Shown: positions 39,436 to 48,837 of the stretch, piece by piece | How the letters are laid out: the number at the start of each line of letters is the position of its first letter | How positions within the stretch are numbered: the stretch's first letter is position 1 | Made by a program: the position numbers and the translations under genes | Origin: an uncultured Eggerthella sp. | GTDB taxonomy: Bacteria > Actinomycetota > Coriobacteriia > Coriobacteriales > Eggerthellaceae | Assembly: GCA_937998355.1 (NCBI GenBank) | Contig: CALLDI010000007.1 | Coordinates: 372,001 to 436,000 of the forward strand | Length of the DNA: 64,000 nt | Direction of reading: 5' to 3' | The notes under the pieces: model-generated | What the model saw: only the letters and a program-made list of their open reading frames with translations | What the model was told of the DNA's origin: nothing | Databases searched by the model: none

Positions 39436-39464
39436 AAAAGCCGAAGCGATGCTTCGGCTTTTTT
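39436..39464 (+). terminator. Terminator after tRNA-Ala
   Basis: AAAAGCCGAAGC/GCTTCGGCTTTT forms a 12-bp stem with a 3-nt loop and a T-run. Confidence 0.92.
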
Positions 39465-39484
39465 GTTCTCTAACGATTCACCTT

Positions 39485-39517
39485 CTACAGGTGCCTCGCT
39501 AAGCGAAGCACCTGTAG
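39485..39517 (-). terminator. Long hairpin after the crotonase gene
   Basis: CTACAGGTGC pairs with GCACCTGTAG, continued by TCGCT/AGCGA after one mismatch. It lies 13 bp past the minus-strand gene end but lacks a T-run, so it may stabilise the mRNA or terminate weakly. Confidence 0.5.
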
Positions 39518-39529
39518 GCGCTGATAGGT

Positions 39530-40411
39530 CTAATGATTGCTGAAGGTATAGTTCTCGGGATGAGCCTTCACGTCTTCGCGCAGTTTCGGATTCATCTTGC
39601 GCGTGCCGCGGTAGGCATCTTGGGTCTCGGTCGCGACGACCTGGTTGCGATTCTCCATCTTGATCTGCGTGTCGAAGCTGTTGCCGTCGACGGATGATTG
39701 CATCGCTTCCTTGGTGAGGCGCAAGCCGAAGGGCGAGGTATTCTTCACCATGGTCTCCGCGATCTCCATCGCGGTATCGAGCACATCGTCGTCTGCTACT
39801 AGGCGATTCGCGAAGCCCCACTCGTAGAGCTCTTCAGCGCCGATGCGACGTGCGGTCATCAGCACTTCGTTGGCGCGTGCGAATCCGATGATCTTCGGCA
39901 AATAGAACGAGCCAGACATGTCGGTACCAGTGAGACCGATGTTCAGATACCCTGCCTGCATCTTGAAGGATTCACCAAGAACGCGCAGGTCGCAGGCGCA
40001 TGAGATCGAAAGACCGCCGCCGACCGCATGACCCTTCAATGCACCGATGATGGGCTGTGGGCAGGCACGCATGTTCACGACCTGATCTGAGCAGATGGTC
40101 TGCATGATGAAGAAGTCGCGCTGCGTACGGCCCATCTCCTCGGGCGGATCGAGCGCGAGATCGTTCAAGTTGAAGCCTGCGCAGAACGAGGTGCCTTCGC
40201 CGGTCAGGACGATGACGCGACATTCTGGGTCCATGCGCACCTTGATCAGGAATTCGTTGAATTCGGCCATCTGCTTGTAGGACATCGCATTCAGATTGCC
40301 CGCATCGTTGAACGCGCAGATGTAGATCGGGCCTTTCTGCGTGATGGTGATCTTCTCGTAATCGTCGTACGTGAAGTCGTCCATGTGGTATTGGTCTTGA
40401 TAGACTCCCAT
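39530..40411 (-). CDS. Crotonase-family (enoyl-CoA hydratase/isomerase-like) protein
   Basis: The 293-residue crotonase has the two oxyanion-hole segments CAGFNLND (77-84) and GHAVGGG (127-133). The classical hydratase catalytic Glu of the PEI motif is replaced by Asn157 (YLNIGL), and the following segment reads TGTDMSGSFYLP, with Asp164 a possible catalytic acid. This pattern occurs in many actinobacterial crotonases of unassigned reaction, so hydratase, isomerase or lyase activity on an acyl-CoA are all possible. AGAGGGG precedes ATG 40411. It is a single gene; no fatty-acid pathway gene adjoins it. Confidence 0.88.
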   Translation of the reverse strand: MGVYQDQYHMDDFTYDDYEKITITQKGPIYICAFNDAGNLNAMSYKQMAEFNEFLIKVRMDPECRVIVLTGEGTSFCAGFNLNDLALDPPEEMGRTQRDFFIMQTICSDQVVNMRACPQPIIGALKGHAVGGGLSISCACDLRVLGESFKMQAGYLNIGLTGTDMSGSFYLPKIIGFARANEVLMTARRIGAEELYEWGFANRLVADDDVLDTAMEIAETMVKNTSPFGLRLTKEAMQSSVDGNSFDTQIKMENRNQVVATETQDAYRGTRKMNPKLREDVKAHPENYTFSNH

Positions 40412-40584
40412 ATCCCCTCTTTTCTCCTAGGAACCCTTCGAAGAAAGCATAGCGCAAAATACTCGTGATGACCTCCTGCCCGTACAATTCAACTCCGTAA
40501 ATCTAAGACGCGCTCGCTTTGACGAAAATACGAGTACTATGGGGTATGCACTGCGAAGGAATCAAGAGAAAAGGCAAGACATCT

Positions 40585-42399
40585 ATGAGACAGGAAAACA
40601 TCCGTAACGTCGCGATCATCGCTCACGTCGACCATGGCAAGACCACGCTGGTCGATCGCTTGCTCTATACCGCAGGCGTATTTCGTGAGAACCAGGAAGT
40701 GCAAGAGCGCGTACTCGATTCGAACGATCAAGAGCGCGAGCGCGGCATCACCATCCTGTCCAAGAACATTTCCATCTCATACAAGGATGTGAAGATCAAC
40801 GTCATCGACACCCCTGGTCATGCCGATTTCGGTGGCGAAGTGGAACGCGTGCTGAACATGGCCGATGGTGCGCTGCTGATCGTGGATGCGTTCGAAGGTC
40901 CGATGCCGCAAACGCGTTTCGTGCTGCGCCATGCGCTCGATCTGGGTCTGCGCATCGTACTCGTCATCAACAAGATCGACCGTCCGGGTTCGCGCCCCGA
41001 AGAAGTGGTTGATGAGGTGTTCGACCTGATGGTAGAGCTTGAAGCGAGCGATGAACAGCTCGATTTCCCGGTCATCTATGCGTCTGCGGTGAACGGCTAT
41101 GCGCGTTATGAGCCTACCGACGATAACGACAACATGGTTCCCTTGCTCGATACGATCCTGAAGGAAGTTCCTGCTCCCGACTGCGAACCGACCGGGCCTG
41201 TTGCGCTGCAGCTTTGTACGATCGACCATTCGAGCTTCGTCGGCCGTATCGGCGTGGGTCGTCTCTTCTCCGGCACGATGTCGAAGAACGAACCTGTGCT
41301 CGTCATCAAGAACGATGGCACGCGCTACAACACCACCATCAAGCAAGTGTTCACGTTCGACGCGCTTGGCAAGAAGGAAGAAGAGCAGGTTTCTGCAGGC
41401 GATATCATCGCTGTGGTCGGTGTCGAAGATGCTGATATCGGAGATATGGTGACGAGCCGCGAGAACCCTATCGAACTCGACCCGATCGAGGTGGAGGAGC
41501 CGACCATGGCGGTCGTGTTCGAAGCATCTACCTCTCCGCTCGTCGGTCGCGAAGGCGAGATCGTCGGCGCTCGTCAACTGAAGGAACGCCTGTTCAAGGA
41601 AGCAGAGAGCAACATCTCCATGCGTATTCGTGAGACCGACGACAAGTCGGGCGTAGAGGTCGCGGGTCGTGGTTTGCTCCATCTTTCCGTACTGATGGAG
41701 ACCATGCGTCGCGAAGGCTATGAATTCCAGGTCGGTCGTCCGCGCGTCATCATCAAGAAGGACGACCAGGGCAATCTGCTCGAGCCGATCGAGGAAGCGA
41801 CGGTCGATGTGCCGAGCGAATACGCTGGCAAATGCATCGAAGTGTTCGGTACCGCTGGTGGCGAGATGACCGACATGTTCCAGCGTGGCGACCAAACGCA
41901 TCTGGTATTCAAGATCCCTTCGCGTGGAACGATGGGTCTGCGTACTCGTTTGCTCAACGTTTCGCGTGGTGAAGCTACGATGTTCCACCACTTCAGCGAA
42001 TATGGTCCCTACCGTGGCGAATTCGGTGGTCGCAAGAATGGCTCCATGATCGCGATGGCTACCGAAAAGTCCGTTGCGTATGCGCTCGATACCTTGCAGC
42101 AGCGCGGTCATCTTTTCGTTGGGCCTGGCGAAGAGTGCTACGAGGGCATGATCGTCGGCGAGTCGGCGAAGGAAGGCGACATGGTCGTGAACGTCGCGAA
42201 GGCGAAGCAGCTGGGCAACCAGCGTTCATCTGGCGCTGACAAGGCGATTCAGCTTACCCCGCCAGTGGTGTTCACGCTTGAAGAGGCGCTCGAGTACATC
42301 GAGGACGATGAGTTGGTCGAGATCACGCCACAGAATATCCGCTTGCGTAAACGCACGCTCTCATCCATCCAGCGTAAGAAGGAAGCGAAGAATAAATAG
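40585..42399 (+). CDS. typA: Translational GTPase TypA/BipA
   Basis: The 604-residue GTPase has G1 AHVDHGKT (13-20), G2/G3 with ERGITIL and DTPGHADF, G4 NKID, domain II, EF-G-like domains and the BipA-specific C-terminal domain with [25 protein letters not shown] sequence. The frame is open to 40519, but ATG 40585 gives the standard N-terminus [12 protein letters not shown]. BipA aids ribosome assembly and stress adaptation, notably at low temperature. Confidence 0.96.
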   Translation: MRQENIRNVAIIAHVDHGKTTLVDRLLYTAGVFRENQEVQERVLDSNDQERERGITILSKNISISYKDVKINVIDTPGHADFGGEVERVLNMADGALLIVDAFEGPMPQTRFVLRHALDLGLRIVLVINKIDRPGSRPEEVVDEVFDLMVELEASDEQLDFPVIYASAVNGYARYEPTDDNDNMVPLLDTILKEVPAPDCEPTGPVALQLCTIDHSSFVGRIGVGRLFSGTMSKNEPVLVIKNDGTRYNTTIKQVFTFDALGKKEEEQVSAGDIIAVVGVEDADIGDMVTSRENPIELDPIEVEEPTMAVVFEASTSPLVGREGEIVGARQLKERLFKEAESNISMRIRETDDKSGVEVAGRGLLHLSVLMETMRREGYEFQVGRPRVIIKKDDQGNLLEPIEEATVDVPSEYAGKCIEVFGTAGGEMTDMFQRGDQTHLVFKIPSRGTMGLRTRLLNVSRGEATMFHHFSEYGPYRGEFGGRKNGSMIAMATEKSVAYALDTLQQRGHLFVGPGEECYEGMIVGESAKEGDMVVNVAKAKQLGNQRSSGADKAIQLTPPVVFTLEEALEYIEDDELVEITPQNIRLRKRTLSSIQRKKEAKNK

Positions 42400-42439
42400 T
42401 AGTTCGTTTCGGAGCAAACGCTGATCTTAAACTCTCAAG

Positions 42440-42469
42440 CGAAAAGACACCCAAAAGGGTGTCTTTTCG
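42440..42469 (+). terminator. Terminator after typA
   Basis: CGAAAAGACACCC/GGGTGTCTTTTCG is a perfect 13-bp stem with an AAAA loop. Confidence 0.9.
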
Positions 42470-42616
42470 ATATATGAAGAGCATTTGTATTTCGCCGAAG
42501 CGAAAATGGAGCATTTGTGCAGACAAACCCAACAAACTCGACTTGTGCAACAATCGTTTTTGCATACATGCGCATCCTTTTCGCGATGCAGATTCATATA
42601 TAAGATAGGGAACTCA

Positions 42617-43786
42617 ATGACGCTCAAGACCATCTTCTCAAAAGTATCAGTTTTCGTGCTTGCGGCGGTCTGCTGCATCGCTTTGGCCGGCTGTGGTTCG
42701 AAATACGGCTATACCGGTGGAACAGCGGCGACGGTCAACGGCACGGCGATCGAAGAAGATACGGTCACGAAGTACATACAGGATTTCCGTACGAGCTCGA
42801 ATCTTTCGAGCGATGAAGCATGGGCGAGCTGGCTCAAGGAAAGCTCGCAAGATCCTGCAGCCATTCGTAGCCAGGTCATCGATTATTACGTGCAGCAAGA
42901 GCTCATTCGTCAAGCGGCTCAAGAGAATGAAGTCGTCGTCGAGCAGTCGGCTATCGATGAACAAGTCGACGCGATGAAGAAGAACTACAGCAACGACGGA
43001 GCTTGGCAAGACGCGCTGGCGCAATCAGGTGTTACTGAAGAGCAGTATCGCGAATCCATCGAAGTCGGCCTGACCTCGCGCGCCTTGCAAGAGAAGATCG
43101 TTACCGAAGTCGATACGAGTGACGATGCGGGTCTGCTCGAATTCATGAACACCTATAAAGATATGATCAATGGCTCGAAGCGCTCTTCGCACATCCTGCT
43201 CGAAGCGAACGATGAAGCGAAAGCTGAAGAGATCGTCGGCCTGCTCACCTCAGGCCAGCTGGATTTCGCCACTGCAGCTCAGCAGTATTCGACCGATACC
43301 GGCTCCGCTCGCAATGGCGGTGATGTAGGCTGGAATACCATCAATAACTTCGTCGAAGAGTACACCGCAGCGCTCGATAGCATCGAGCTCGGCCAGATCA
43401 CGCTCACGACCAGTGAATACGGTATCCACATCATTTTGTGTACCGACGTGCTGAACATCGATGGGGAACCGACCTCCCTTTCGGCATATCCTGAAGAGAT
43501 CGTCGAATACATGCGCACCATTTACGGTAGCCAAAAGCAGTCCGAGGATTTCCAGGAATGGCTCGAGCGTTATAAAGAAGAGTCCGATGTCGTCATCAAC
43601 GACATGCCGTCGAATGTTCCTTACAACATCGATCTTTCTCAGTACGATACGGATTCAGAGGAAGGCTCCGATAGTGAAGGCGATAGCGACAACGGAAGTT
43701 CCTCTTCTAGCGATGCCCAGAACCTGAGCGCCATCGAAGGCGATGGTGATAAGGAAGAAGAAGGCTTGCCTCAAGGTGATCAATAA
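42617..43786 (+). CDS. PrsA-like peptidyl-prolyl isomerase lipoprotein
   Basis: The 389-residue product has a lipoprotein signal peptide with lipobox LAGC (Cys26), a SurA-like N-terminal helical domain, a parvulin domain (about 185-285: SSHILLEANDE, FATAAQQYSTD, NGGDVGWN, YGIHIIL) and a disordered acidic Ser-rich C-terminal tail (about 345-389). It would fold secreted proteins on the outer face of the membrane. The frame is open to 42485, but ATG 42617 starts the signal peptide. The next gene begins 34 bp after its stop. Confidence 0.9.
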   Translation: MTLKTIFSKVSVFVLAAVCCIALAGCGSKYGYTGGTAATVNGTAIEEDTVTKYIQDFRTSSNLSSDEAWASWLKESSQDPAAIRSQVIDYYVQQELIRQAAQENEVVVEQSAIDEQVDAMKKNYSNDGAWQDALAQSGVTEEQYRESIEVGLTSRALQEKIVTEVDTSDDAGLLEFMNTYKDMINGSKRSSHILLEANDEAKAEEIVGLLTSGQLDFATAAQQYSTDTGSARNGGDVGWNTINNFVEEYTAALDSIELGQITLTTSEYGIHIILCTDVLNIDGEPTSLSAYPEEIVEYMRTIYGSQKQSEDFQEWLERYKEESDVVINDMPSNVPYNIDLSQYDTDSEEGSDSEGDSDNGSSSSSDAQNLSAIEGDGDKEEEGLPQGDQ

Positions 43787-43820
43787 AGATCGTCCCTTTC
43801 CGATCGAGAAAAGAGAATAT

Positions 43821-44609
43821 ATGGAGTCCCCCCTCATTCAGCTTCGCGATGCTGTCGTGCGTCGCAAAGGAACGAACATCCTCGATATCGAGTCGTTCGA
43901 TCTGCGTTCGGGGGAGAACATTGCCTTGCTCGGTCCGAATGGGGCAGGGAAGTCAACATTCATTCAATTGATCACGCGCGAAGTGTTCCCGCTCCATCGT
44001 GATGTGCCGCCAGCGCTCTTTCGTGGTAACGAGCGTACGACGCTTCAAGAAACGAAAAAAGTGCTTGGCGTCGTATCTTCTACGATGCAGGACCAGATAA
44101 CCGTTCATCTTCCCGCGTTCGATATCGTGGCGGGAGGCCTCTTTGGTTCGCTCGGTATACCCGACATGTATCAGGTGACATCCCAGTCGCGCGAGCGAGT
44201 GCTCGATATCATGGAGATGCTCGGTGTGCTCGATCTTGCCAAGCGCGATATCAAGACGCTCTCTACGGGTCAAGCGCGCCGTATTCTCTTGGCTCGTGCG
44301 CTCATTCATGATCCTGAGGTTCTCGTTTTTGATGAGCCGACGACAGGGCTCGACCCTGAAGGTATGTACTACGTTCGTAAGTCGATGCGCGATCTGGTTG
44401 GACAAGGAAAGTCGATCATTCTCGTGACGCACTATCCGGAAGACATCATTCCAGAGGTCGATCGTGTTGTGATGATAAAAGAGGGTAAGCTTTTCGCTGA
44501 CGGCTCGAAAGCTGAATTGCTCACAAGCGCGCGCATGTCGGCGCTCTTCGATGTGCCTTTGCGGATTATTGAACAAGATGGCTATTTTTCCCTTGTGAGC
44601 GAATATTAA
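43821..44609 (+). CDS. ABC transporter ATP-binding protein
   Basis: The 262-residue ATPase has Walker A GPNGAGKST, a signature reduced to LSTGQARR (usually LSGGQ), Walker B VLVFDEPTTGLDPEG and switch-region VTHYPEDI. These features resemble the YlmA/ModF-type group of stand-alone ABC ATPases. No permease gene adjoins it, so its partner is unknown or absent. ATG 43821 is preferred over the open frame to 43743, which overlaps the previous gene. Confidence 0.88.
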   Translation: MESPLIQLRDAVVRRKGTNILDIESFDLRSGENIALLGPNGAGKSTFIQLITREVFPLHRDVPPALFRGNERTTLQETKKVLGVVSSTMQDQITVHLPAFDIVAGGLFGSLGIPDMYQVTSQSRERVLDIMEMLGVLDLAKRDIKTLSTGQARRILLARALIHDPEVLVFDEPTTGLDPEGMYYVRKSMRDLVGQGKSIILVTHYPEDIIPEVDRVVMIKEGKLFADGSKAELLTSARMSALFDVPLRIIEQDGYFSLVSEY

Positions 44610-44651
44610 ACTGGTATATAATCTATCATCGCACGTGCAAAAGCACACTTT

Positions 44652-44744
44652 GGAGAGATGTCCGAGTCTGGCTTAAGGAGCACGATTGGAAATCGTGTAT
44701 ACGCCAAAAGCGTATCTGGGGTTCGAATCCCCATCTCTCCGCCA
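44652..44744 (+). tRNA. tRNA-Ser (anticodon GGA)
   Basis: The 93-nt class II tRNA has a GGAGAGA/TCTCTCC acceptor stem, anticodon loop with GGA in CGATTGGAAATCG, a long variable arm (TATACGCCAAAAGCGTATC region), T-loop TTCGAAT and encoded GCCA. Confidence 0.95.
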
Positions 44745-44827
44745 GTTGATACCATGCCAGTCGGCGTGTTAAACAGAATTCACGTGTGGTCATGATCCTG
44801 TCGTGGCCGAGTGGGTTCTTGTTGAGG

Positions 44828-44853
44828 AAGCGCTCGAGAGAGCGTTTTCTTTT
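44828..44853 (+). terminator. Terminator between the tRNA-Ser genes
   Basis: AAGCGCTC pairs with GAGCGTTT around GAGA, followed by TCTTTT. Confidence 0.7.
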
Positions 44854-44893
44854 ACCAGTTTCGTCGGTCGCTTCATGCGCACGACGATCTTTT

Positions 44894-44986
44894 GGAAGGG
44901 TGGCAGAGCGGCTGAATGCGGCGGTCTCGAAAACCGTTTTGCCCATAACATGGGTAACGAGGGTTCAAATCCCTCCCCTTCCGCCA
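44894..44986 (+). tRNA. tRNA-Ser (anticodon CGA)
   Basis: The 93-nt class II tRNA has a GGAAGGG/CCCTTCC acceptor stem, anticodon loop CTCGAAA (CGA), long variable arm, T-loop TTCAAAT and encoded GCCA. Confidence 0.95.
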
Positions 44987-44994
44987 GTGTGATG

Positions 44995-45022
44995 AAAGGC
45001 TCCCGAAATGGGAGCCTTTTTT
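44995..45022 (+). terminator. Terminator after tRNA-Ser(CGA)
   Basis: AAAGGCTCCC/GGGAGCCTTT with a 4-5-nt loop and a run of six T residues. Confidence 0.92.
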
Positions 45023-45857
45023 GTGCCACGAAGCTGCGATCACGAGCCTGCAAGATGTGTTCATGATAGGCCAGGCAAGCCCATCTTCATTGGTAGCTCC
45101 TCTAATGAGAATCGTCATATTGCAAGGATCGCCCCGACATCGTCTCATGCGTTCTTAGAACGAAATTCATGGGTGTAACACTGCGAATCGGTGCGAATAA
45201 GAGCGTCTTCTAGCGGTGTTCGCTCGGGAAATGATGAAAACTATGTTCCAGTGTGATCGGGTGAGAGAAGCTGAGCGTGTTCGGAGGAAACACAGCCGAA
45301 AAAGATGCCTCCATCGTCATAAAAGGCTTGTATATCATCATGCTAAAAGCCTGCTAGCACCAGGTTTTCGGTCTGCTATCAATCCTCATAAGAGCGCGAA
45401 AGCGGTTGCTAGCACCATCGCATGCCTTGCCCTCGTGCACGGCATGCGAGAAAGAGGCATTCATCACCCCTGGTTCTTTCGTCACGCTTGCTCTCGCATC
45501 ATCCATGAGCCCTTCGTCGCGATGTGCTCGTGCGTGCAACAAGGGTTCGATCCAAGGGGCGATGAGGAAACGACCGAAACGACTGCGGGAACACGCGCTT
45601 CTGTCGAGTCGAGCGCGATCGTTGCGCATCTCGGTCGAACCTTCTGAGCTAGGCGATCTTGTCCGTGCGAGCGTGCCACGCTCTTCTTTCAATGATGTAA
45701 CACGTGCATTCGTTCGCTGTGATTCGAAGTTCGATCGAGAACGGCAGTGTCATCGATATGTTGGTATGAAGTTGGTCGCATTGCTCGTACAATGGAAACG
45801 ATGAGCGTTCATTTCGCTCATAAGAGCACACAAGTCAGAGACTTCAAGGATGAGGCA
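45023..45857. other. Gene-poor region with palindromic TGCTAGCA motifs
   Basis: No convincing gene is seen in this 835-bp stretch; open frames on both strands are rich in Cys, His and Arg and lack ribosome sites. It holds two copies of TGCTAGCACCA (from 45352 and 45407) and a 9-bp hairpin TCGCATGCC/GGCATGCGA (45418-45449). A TACAAT at 45788-45793 may be part of the promoter for the regulator downstream. Confidence 0.5.
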
Positions 45858-47138
45858 ATGGCAAAGCAATCGGATAAGAAGAACGGAACAGAGCAGAAGA
45901 CCCTTTGCGTCAATATGCTCGGTGCGTTCACCATCTCGGAAGGCTCTTTCGATTCGGCGGAAGCGGAGCTTTTCGGCACGGAACAGACTTCTGCATTCAC
46001 CGCGCAGATCTCTGCGAGCCTTACTGGACGCGCACATCGACTCTGGCTTCTTATCGCTTACTTGATCGTCAATCGCGACCGTGGTGTTCCTCCGCAGGAG
46101 TTGATCGATCTGCTGTGGCCCGAAGTCACGAGCAACAATCCAGCTTCCACGCTTCAGAACAATGTCAGTCGGGCTCGCGCTCTTTTTGCGGAAGCCAATT
46201 TTAGCGACACGCGCGGCCTGATCAAATATACCGACGGTCTTTATTATTGGGCTCCCGATCGCATCACGTTGCTCGATGCGGATCTCTTTGAGGCGAACGC
46301 CTGCCATTTCGGCGAGGTGATCTCTGATGAAGATGGAGCCGAGCTCGACAGCGCGCTCGCAGCCTGCCAGCTGTATAAGGGTGAGTTCTTGAGCGCAGCT
46401 GCCGATGTTCCTTGGTGTGCGAATCTCGCCGTCTATTACCGAACGCTCTATAAGCGTTTGTGCAAGACCATCATCGTCGCACTCCTGGAAGCGGGTCGTC
46501 TAAAGGAAGCCCAAGAGCTTTGTTTGCGCGTGACCGCATTCGAGCCTGCTGCGGAAGAATTCAGCGTTCTATTGATGCAGTCGTTCATCATGGACGACGA
46601 TCCCACGGCGGCCCTCGATCATTACCAAGCGATCGCCGATCATCTTGCCGATACCTACGATATTCGCCCGAGCGCGGAATTGGAAACACAACGCGAGATC
46701 GCACTGCAGGAGCTCTATGGGCAAAGCATGACCGAAGAGAGCATTCGCAACTTTCTCTTCGAGGCGAACGAAGACGATGGGGCATTCGCGTGCAATAACG
46801 CGGTGTTCCGCGAGATCACACTCTTGCGCCTGCGCGAAATGGAGCGAAGCGGTGAGGAATCGCACATCATCGCCATCACCATCGACAATCAGGTTCTCAA
46901 GAGCGACCGGAGGATCATCAACGCGAAACGCGTCGCGCAAGTCCTTTCGTCCACCTTGCGCTCGAGCGATCCGTTCACGAAGGTCGGGTCGAATCAATTC
47001 CTCGTGCTTCTCCCGAGCGCTAACGCCGAGAACGCACAGATGGTGTTCGAGCGGATCGTCGCTCGCTTCGAAGAGGTCTTTCCTCGCGCCGACGTTGCGC
47101 TCAAAGTTTCCATGGTCAGCTTGGGAGCACTTCGGTAA
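45858..47138 (+). CDS. SARP/BTAD-type regulator with degenerate GGDEF-like domain
   Basis: The 426-residue protein has an OmpR-like winged helix (about 15-125, including PPQELIDLLWPEV and TLQNNVSRARALF), a bacterial transcriptional activator (BTAD) helical-repeat domain (about 130-290) and a C-terminal domain (about 310-426) resembling a diguanylate cyclase, in which the GGDEF signature is reduced to GSNQF (377-381) in KVGSNQFLVLLP. The latter would be catalytically dead and could bind a nucleotide or act in dimerisation. ATG 45858 after AAGGATGAGG is preferred; ATG 45792 and 45801 are alternatives. It precedes a potassium-uptake gene and may control it. Confidence 0.8.
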   Translation: MAKQSDKKNGTEQKTLCVNMLGAFTISEGSFDSAEAELFGTEQTSAFTAQISASLTGRAHRLWLLIAYLIVNRDRGVPPQELIDLLWPEVTSNNPASTLQNNVSRARALFAEANFSDTRGLIKYTDGLYYWAPDRITLLDADLFEANACHFGEVISDEDGAELDSALAACQLYKGEFLSAAADVPWCANLAVYYRTLYKRLCKTIIVALLEAGRLKEAQELCLRVTAFEPAAEEFSVLLMQSFIMDDDPTAALDHYQAIADHLADTYDIRPSAELETQREIALQELYGQSMTEESIRNFLFEANEDDGAFACNNAVFREITLLRLREMERSGEESHIIAITIDNQVLKSDRRIINAKRVAQVLSSTLRSSDPFTKVGSNQFLVLLPSANAENAQMVFERIVARFEEVFPRADVALKVSMVSLGALR

Positions 47139-47156
47139 ATGTACTAGAATGAACGC

Positions 47157-47300
47157 ATGAGAAAACAGGAGAATCTGAAAGACCAGCTTTGGGAGCAACT
47201 CTGCAGCGTTGGTGCAGTGCTGATGAGCATGGTCGCGCTGATTATCCTTCTCTACTTCATCACCACCATCATTCGATTCATCGCCTCGATGATGGCTTAG
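47157..47300 (+). CDS. Tiny single-pass membrane protein upstream of trkH
   Basis: A 47-residue frame starts at ATG 47157 and ends at 47300, 16 bp before the TrkH gene. It has a polar N-terminus (MRKQENLKDQLWEQ) and one hydrophobic helix (about 17-44). No strong ribosome site is visible. Small membrane proteins near potassium transporters, such as KdpF, stabilise or regulate the transporter; whether this one does is inference. Confidence 0.55.
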   Translation: MRKQENLKDQLWEQLCSVGAVLMSMVALIILLYFITTIIRFIASMMA

Positions 47301-47316
47301 GGAAGTGTAACCTGCA

Positions 47317-48837
47317 ATGTGGAAGCGTTTCACGTTCGAAGACATTCGCATCATCGCTCATTACTTGGGAACGCTCACTTCTCTGTTCTCTGTCGCATTG
47401 CTCATTCCGCTCATAACAGCGATCGTCTTCCAGGAATGGGAGCCAGCCGCTCGGTATCTGCTCGCGGGAGGTATTTCGCTTACGCTCGGTTCTCTCTTGC
47501 GCATGGCGAAGATCGAACCAGGTCGCTTGACCCAGCAACAAGCTATGGCGCTCACTGGCTTCGCATGGATGGTGCTCGCCTTCGTTGCCTCCATCCCGCT
47601 TGCCATGTCGGGTCACTATGCAAGTTATCTTGATGCGCTCTTCGATGGGGTTTCGGGCCTGACCACAACCGGTGCGGCGCTCATCATGGACCTCGAGCAC
47701 CTTTCATATGCGGACAATATGTGGCGTTTCGTCATGCATTTCCTCGGAGGCATGGGTCTCATCGTCATCGCTTTGTCGCTTGGCCTCTTGTCTTCATCGA
47801 CCTCAGGTCTTTATTCTTCCGAAGGGCGCAGCGAGCACGTGGTGCCTAACGTCATCACCACCACGCGTCTCATCAGTACGATCTCTCTGACCATGATCGG
47901 CATCGCGACGATCTTGCTCATGATCTTCTGCTTGATCGCGGGCATGGAACCTGTGCGCGCATTCCTTCATGGGCTGTGGATCTCGATATCAGGTTTCATG
48001 ACGGCGGGCTTCACGCCTACGAGTCAATCGATCATGTATTACCACTCCTATTTCCTCGAGCTTGCGTGTATGATCCTCATGCTGCTCGGCATGGTGAACT
48101 TCGGCCTGTTCGTGGCCGTGTGGCGCGGTAAGACGCATCTGTTCTTCAAGGATATGGAGATCAGAACCGGGTTTATTTGGATCGTATTCATGGGTATCGT
48201 ATTCATGGCCACGCTCTCTTCCACCCAGCTTTTCTCCGACTTGCTCACGATGTTGCGTCGTGGTGTGTTCATGATGATGTCGGCAGCGAGCACGACCGGT
48301 TTTCAGATCGTAACGACCAACCAGCTCATCACCGTGTTCTCGTCAGGCGCTATCCTCATCCTCGCTATCCTGATGGCCGTGGGCGGCTCGAGTGGAAGCA
48401 CTGCTGGTGGTATGAAACTCTCCCGCATAGGACTGACGGCGAAGTCGATCGTTTCATCGATCAAAGAAGCGATCGCTCCCGATTCTGCACGCGTGTCGGT
48501 GGTCTATCACCACATCGGCAAGCAGGTGCTCAACAATGACGTGGCACGTGCTGCCATGACCGTATCGACGCTTTTCGTCGTGACCTATGTGATCGGCGCT
48601 CTCGCAGGCATCGCTCATGGCTATGATGCGACCGCCTCCATCGCCGAGAGCGTTGCGATGGCCTCCAATGGAGGTCTTTCGTTCGGCATCACCACGCAAG
48701 GAATGCCCAAAACGCTCGAGACCATCTACATCATCGAGATGTGGGCGGGCCGTCTCGAGTTCATCACGCTCATCGCGCTGATCGTGAAGATCGTGGTTTC
48801 TCTCCTGCCTGCGCGCAAGGCTCGAGGTGAGCGTTAG
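47317..48837 (+). CDS. TrkH-family potassium uptake channel subunit
   Basis: The 506-residue membrane protein has the four-fold MPM repeat of TrkH/KtrB channels. Filter-like segments are visible in each repeat: GLTTTGA (near 115), SGFMTAGFT, ASTTGFQ and ASNGGLSFG, and the gating-loop sequence GGSSGSTAGGMK of the TrkH subgroup. It would mediate K+ uptake with a TrkA-type gating ring, but no trkA gene lies in this window. The next gene starts immediately after its stop, indicating an operon. Confidence 0.92.
   Translation: MWKRFTFEDIRIIAHYLGTLTSLFSVALLIPLITAIVFQEWEPAARYLLAGGISLTLGSLLRMAKIEPGRLTQQQAMALTGFAWMVLAFVASIPLAMSGHYASYLDALFDGVSGLTTTGAALIMDLEHLSYADNMWRFVMHFLGGMGLIVIALSLGLLSSSTSGLYSSEGRSEHVVPNVITTTRLISTISLTMIGIATILLMIFCLIAGMEPVRAFLHGLWISISGFMTAGFTPTSQSIMYYHSYFLELACMILMLLGMVNFGLFVAVWRGKTHLFFKDMEIRTGFIWIVFMGIVFMATLSSTQLFSDLLTMLRRGVFMMMSAASTTGFQIVTTNQLITVFSSGAILILAILMAVGGSSGSTAGGMKLSRIGLTAKSIVSSIKEAIAPDSARVSVVYHHIGKQVLNNDVARAAMTVSTLFVVTYVIGALAGIAHGYDATASIAESVAMASNGGLSFGITTQGMPKTLETIYIIEMWAGRLEFITLIALIVKIVVSLLPARKARGER

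Noticed and set aside
44745..45300. Possible SRP (4.5S) RNA near the tRNA-Ser genes
   Set aside because: The conserved SRP apical-loop sequence was not found; the only structure is tRNA terminators.
45216..45804. Overlapping open frames of 110-145 codons on both strands in the gap after the tRNA-Ser genes
   Set aside because: Cys/His/Arg-rich composition, no ribosome site and no family resemblance; they look like chance frames.
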